Source: Candidatus Acidiferrales bacterium | Lineage (GTDB): Bacteria > Acidobacteriota > Terriglobia > Acidiferrales > UBA7541 | Assembly (NCBI GenBank): GCA_955651735.1 | Contig: CATPAM010000469.1 | Coordinates: 1 to 7,674, forward strand | DNA: 7,674 nucleotides | Direction of reading: 5' to 3' | Shown here: positions 5,366 through 7,674 of the stretch, piece after piece | Layout of the letters: every line of letters starts with the position of its first letter | How positions within the stretch are numbered: the first letter of the stretch is position 1 | The notes under the pieces: generated by a model | The model's database searches: none | Seen by the model: the letters and a program-made list of their open reading frames with translations, nothing else | What the model was told of the DNA's origin: nothing | Made by a program: the position numbers and the translations under genes

Positions 5366-6151
5366 ATGAGTTTTGAAATCAATTCGGGGTCGGACGCGGG
5401 GGCAGGCGACTCCAGCGGCTTCTCCGACGCGCAGGTGGTGCTCGAAGCGCGCAGCGTGAAAAAGACCTACGGTGTAGGCGCGCGATCTTTGACGGTTTTG
5501 ACGGACGCGAATCTAAGTCTGCGGCGCGGAGAGATGGTTGCGATTGTCGCGCCGTCTGGAGCGGGAAAAAGCACTCTGCTGCATCTGCTGGCTGCGCTAG
5601 ACACGCCAACAAGCGGTACAGTATACTTCGCTTCCAAGCCCATTGAAACGAATCAAGACACCACGGTGGCCGAGTTTAGAAATCGCGCCGTGGGATTTCT
5701 GTGGCAGCGGCATCAATTGTTGCCCGATTTTACGGCCACAGAAAATGTAGCCATGCCGTTGCTGCTGCGAGGTGAGGCCTTCTCTCCCGCGATGACTACA
5801 GCGCGGAAATGGCTCGCGGAAGTGAGCCTCGAAGACCGGGCCGAGCACCGCGCAGGGGAGCTTTCGGGCGGGGAACAGCAGCGCGTCGCTATTGCCAGGG
5901 CGCTCGTCACCAGGCCGGCCGTGCTGCTGGCTGATGAACCGACCGGAGATTTGGACGAGCAGAATGCTTGGGCCGTGTTCGAGTTATTGCAGCGGCTGCA
6001 TGGCGCGTACCGGTTGACGTCGTTGATCGCGACGCACAACCTGGCGCTCGCCGCGCGTTGCGACCGCATCTTGACTCTGGAGCACGGCGTTCTGCGTACT
6101 CGCGTGGCTGCGGCCGCGGCGATGGGGACCCCCGGGGGAGAAGCGAGCTAA
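5366..6151 (+). CDS. lolD: LolD-family lipoprotein-releasing ABC transporter ATP-binding protein
   Basis: Cytoplasmic ATPase that drives lipoprotein release with the LolC/E permease encoded upstream. It has 261 residues against about 230 for typical LolD. The excess is a Gly/Ser/Asp-rich N-terminal tail (1-23) and an Ala-rich C-terminal tail. The Walker A motif is APSGAGKST (62-70), with Ala in place of the first Gly. The Q-loop is Gln114, followed by HQLLPDFTATENVAMPLLL, typical of LolD. The signature is LSGGEQQR (166-173), Walker B is VLLADEP (186-192) with catalytic Glu191, the D-loop is GDLD (194-197) and the switch His is 224 in IATHN. All catalytic residues are present. The ATG is the first start after an in-frame TAA at 5306. 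Its GGGGA ribosome site is distant (13 bases). A GTG at 5435 would give a shorter protein beginning at the conserved domain. The clpC start follows after 2 bases. Related ATPases such as MacB or FtsE are less likely given the neighbour. Confidence 0.92.
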   Translation: MSFEINSGSDAGAGDSSGFSDAQVVLEARSVKKTYGVGARSLTVLTDANLSLRRGEMVAIVAPSGAGKSTLLHLLAALDTPTSGTVYFASKPIETNQDTTVAEFRNRAVGFLWQRHQLLPDFTATENVAMPLLLRGEAFSPAMTTARKWLAEVSLEDRAEHRAGELSGGEQQRVAIARALVTRPAVLLADEPTGDLDEQNAWAVFELLQRLHGAYRLTSLIATHNLALAARCDRILTLEHGVLRTRVAAAAAMGTPGGEAS

Positions 6152-6153
6152 TC

Positions 6154-7674
6154 GTGTTTGAACGCTACACAGAGAAAGCGCGGCGCGTAATTTTCTTCGC
6201 CAGGTATGAAGCCAGCCAGTATGGCAGCCCGTATATCGAGACGGAGCACTTGCTGCTCGGCTTGATGCGCGAGGACAAGGCCCTGGCCAATCGCTTCCTG
6301 CGTCAGCAGGGCTCCATTGAATCGATCCGCAAGGAGATCGAAGCGCGCATTACCATCCGCGAGCGTATTTCCACATCCGTTGAAGTGCCTCTGAGCGCGG
6401 AATGCAAGCGCATCTTGAACATGGCCGGCGAAGAAGCCGAGCGCCTCGGCGTCAAGCACGTCGGAACCGAGCACCTGCTGCTGGGCATCCTGCGCGAAGA
6501 GAAATGCTTCGGCGCGGAAATTCTGATGGAGCGCGGCCTGCGCCTCTCCACATTGCGTGAAGAACTCGCGCGCACCTCCGGCGAAAAAACCACGGCAGCC
6601 CGTCCCAAGGAAACTTCGCTGCTCGCCGAGTTCAGCCGCGATCTCACACAAGCCGCTTCCGAAGGATCGCTCGACCCGCTCGTCGGCCGCGAAGGCGAAG
6701 TCGAGCGCGTGATCCAGATTCTCTGCCGCCGCACCAAAAATAATCCGGTGCTCATCGGCGAACCCGGGGTGGGCAAAACCGCCATCGTGGAGGGCCTCGC
6801 CCAGCGCATCTCCGACGGCGATGTACCGCCATTCCTCGCCGACAAGCGCATCCTTTCTCTCGATCTCTCGCTGATCGTCGCCGGCACAAAATATCGCGGC
6901 CAGTTTGAAGAGCGCCTCAAGACCATCATGAAAGAGTTGATGGAGAGCCAGAACGCCATCGTCTTCATTGACGAACTGCACACCCTGGTCGGCGCAGGCT
7001 CCGCGGAAGGCTCGCTCGACGCCGCCAACATTCTCAAGCCCGCACTCTCTCGCGGCGAAATTCAGTGCATCGGCGCGACCACTCCCGGCGAGTATCGCAA
7101 GTCCGTCGAAAAAGACCGCTCCCTCGAGCGCCGCTTCCAATCCGTGAAAGTTCCCGCGCCCAACGAAGAAGAAGCCGTGCAGGTCATCAGCGGCGTCCGC
7201 GAGCGCTACGAAAAATTTCACGCCGTCAGCTACACCGACGACGCTCTTCGTTACTCCGTCTATCTTTCCAACCGCTACATCCCCGACCGCTTCCTCCCTG
7301 ATAAAGCCATCGATCTGATCGACGAGGCCGGCGCCCGCGTGAAACTCCGCCAGGCCAGCGTTCCCGAAGAAGTCGGCGAAGTGCAAAAGCGCGTCAAGTT
7401 CATCACCCACCGCATGGAAAGCGCCATCGCCGCTCACGAATTCGAGAAGGCGCGCTTCTACTCCGAAGAAGAGCGCAAGGAAAAAGAAAATCTCCGCGGC
7501 CTTCGCGAGCGCTACAAGCTCGACGACGCCTCCACCGGCATCGTCACCCGCGAGGACATCGAGGAAGTCGTCTCCCGCTGGACCGGCATCGCTGTCACCT
7601 CCATCAAGGAAGACGAGCAACAGAAACTCCTGCGCATCGAGCCCGAACTGCACAAGCGCGTCATCAGCCAGGAC
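6154..7674 (+). CDS. clpC: ATP-dependent Clp protease ATP-binding subunit ClpC, N-terminal 507 codons
   Basis: AAA+ unfoldase that feeds damaged or tagged proteins to the ClpP peptidase in the cytoplasm. The gene runs off the right edge just before the second ATPase domain, so about 507 of some 810-830 residues are seen. Two Clp N-terminal repeats lie at about 1-75 and 77-145, each with an EHLLLG motif (31-36, 106-111). The first ATPase domain has Walker A GEPGVGKT (202-209), Walker B IVFIDE (269-274), the sensor segment IGATTPGEY (306-314) and arginine-finger residues in LERRF (324-328). The middle region has a UVR-like helix pair at about 413-448 ([20 protein letters not shown]), which marks ClpC rather than ClpA or ClpB. 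The start is GTG, 2 bases after the lolD stop. GGGGGAG (6134-6140) lies 13 bases upstream, inside lolD. Leucine codon use shifts within the gene, from CTG/TTG before about residue 150 to mostly CTC after it. Confidence 0.97.
   Translation, partial: MFERYTEKARRVIFFARYEASQYGSPYIETEHLLLGLMREDKALANRFLRQQGSIESIRKEIEARITIRERISTSVEVPLSAECKRILNMAGEEAERLGVKHVGTEHLLLGILREEKCFGAEILMERGLRLSTLREELARTSGEKTTAARPKETSLLAEFSRDLTQAASEGSLDPLVGREGEVERVIQILCRRTKNNPVLIGEPGVGKTAIVEGLAQRISDGDVPPFLADKRILSLDLSLIVAGTKYRGQFEERLKTIMKELMESQNAIVFIDELHTLVGAGSAEGSLDAANILKPALSRGEIQCIGATTPGEYRKSVEKDRSLERRFQSVKVPAPNEEEAVQVISGVRERYEKFHAVSYTDDALRYSVYLSNRYIPDRFLPDKAIDLIDEAGARVKLRQASVPEEVGEVQKRVKFITHRMESAIAAHEFEKARFYSEEERKEKENLRGLRERYKLDDASTGIVTREDIEEVVSRWTGIAVTSIKEDEQQKLLRIEPELHKRVISQD

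Noticed and set aside
6148..7653. A roughly 500-codon open frame on the minus strand opposite clpC
   Set aside because: The plus strand encodes an unmistakable ClpC. The C-ending codons of that gene remove stops from the opposite strand, and the antisense product is low-complexity Ala/Gly/Phe/Asp-rich with no recognisable motif.

Overview
The window is GC-rich bacterial chromosome. It carries two gene blocks that diverge from a control region at about 1837-2200. The combination of genes suggests an outer-membrane-bearing bacterium, most likely an Acidobacteriota (Koribacter/Terriglobia-like). It has a Lol lipoprotein-release transporter, which implies an outer membrane. It has a ClpC with a UVR-type middle domain, which Proteobacteria usually lack. 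The wording of the ECF sigma factor and ClpC also looks acidobacterial to me. The taxon is inferred from memory of these families and was not searched.

Left block (minus strand, read from right to left): a 237-residue protein of unknown function (1123-1836, GTG start, strong extended -10 promoter); an ECF-type RNA polymerase sigma factor (304 to about 1047, start uncertain); and the first 64 codons of a zinc-binding anti-sigma factor (1-192, cut by the window edge). The last two form a standard sigma/anti-sigma switch. The stretch in front of the sigma core can form two hairpins.

Right block (plus strand): lysS, a class II lysyl-tRNA synthetase (2201-3754, TTG start); a LolC/LolE-family permease (3765-4991) starting 10 bases after lysS; a 374-base gap with several inverted repeats and no convincing gene; a LolD-family ATPase (5366-6151); and clpC (6154 to beyond the window), starting 2 bases after lolD. 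The permease and ATPase should together form the inner-membrane machine that releases lipoproteins toward the outer membrane. The tight lolD-clpC junction suggests co-transcription with a protein quality-control ATPase.

I see no mobile element, CRISPR array, tRNA, rRNA or phage gene. I find no clear new biological system. The items most worth a second look are the conserved-looking unknown gene at 1123-1836, the structured gap that splits the permease from its ATPase, the structured leader of the sigma gene, and the control region in front of lysS. The region is otherwise ordinary housekeeping and regulatory sequence.
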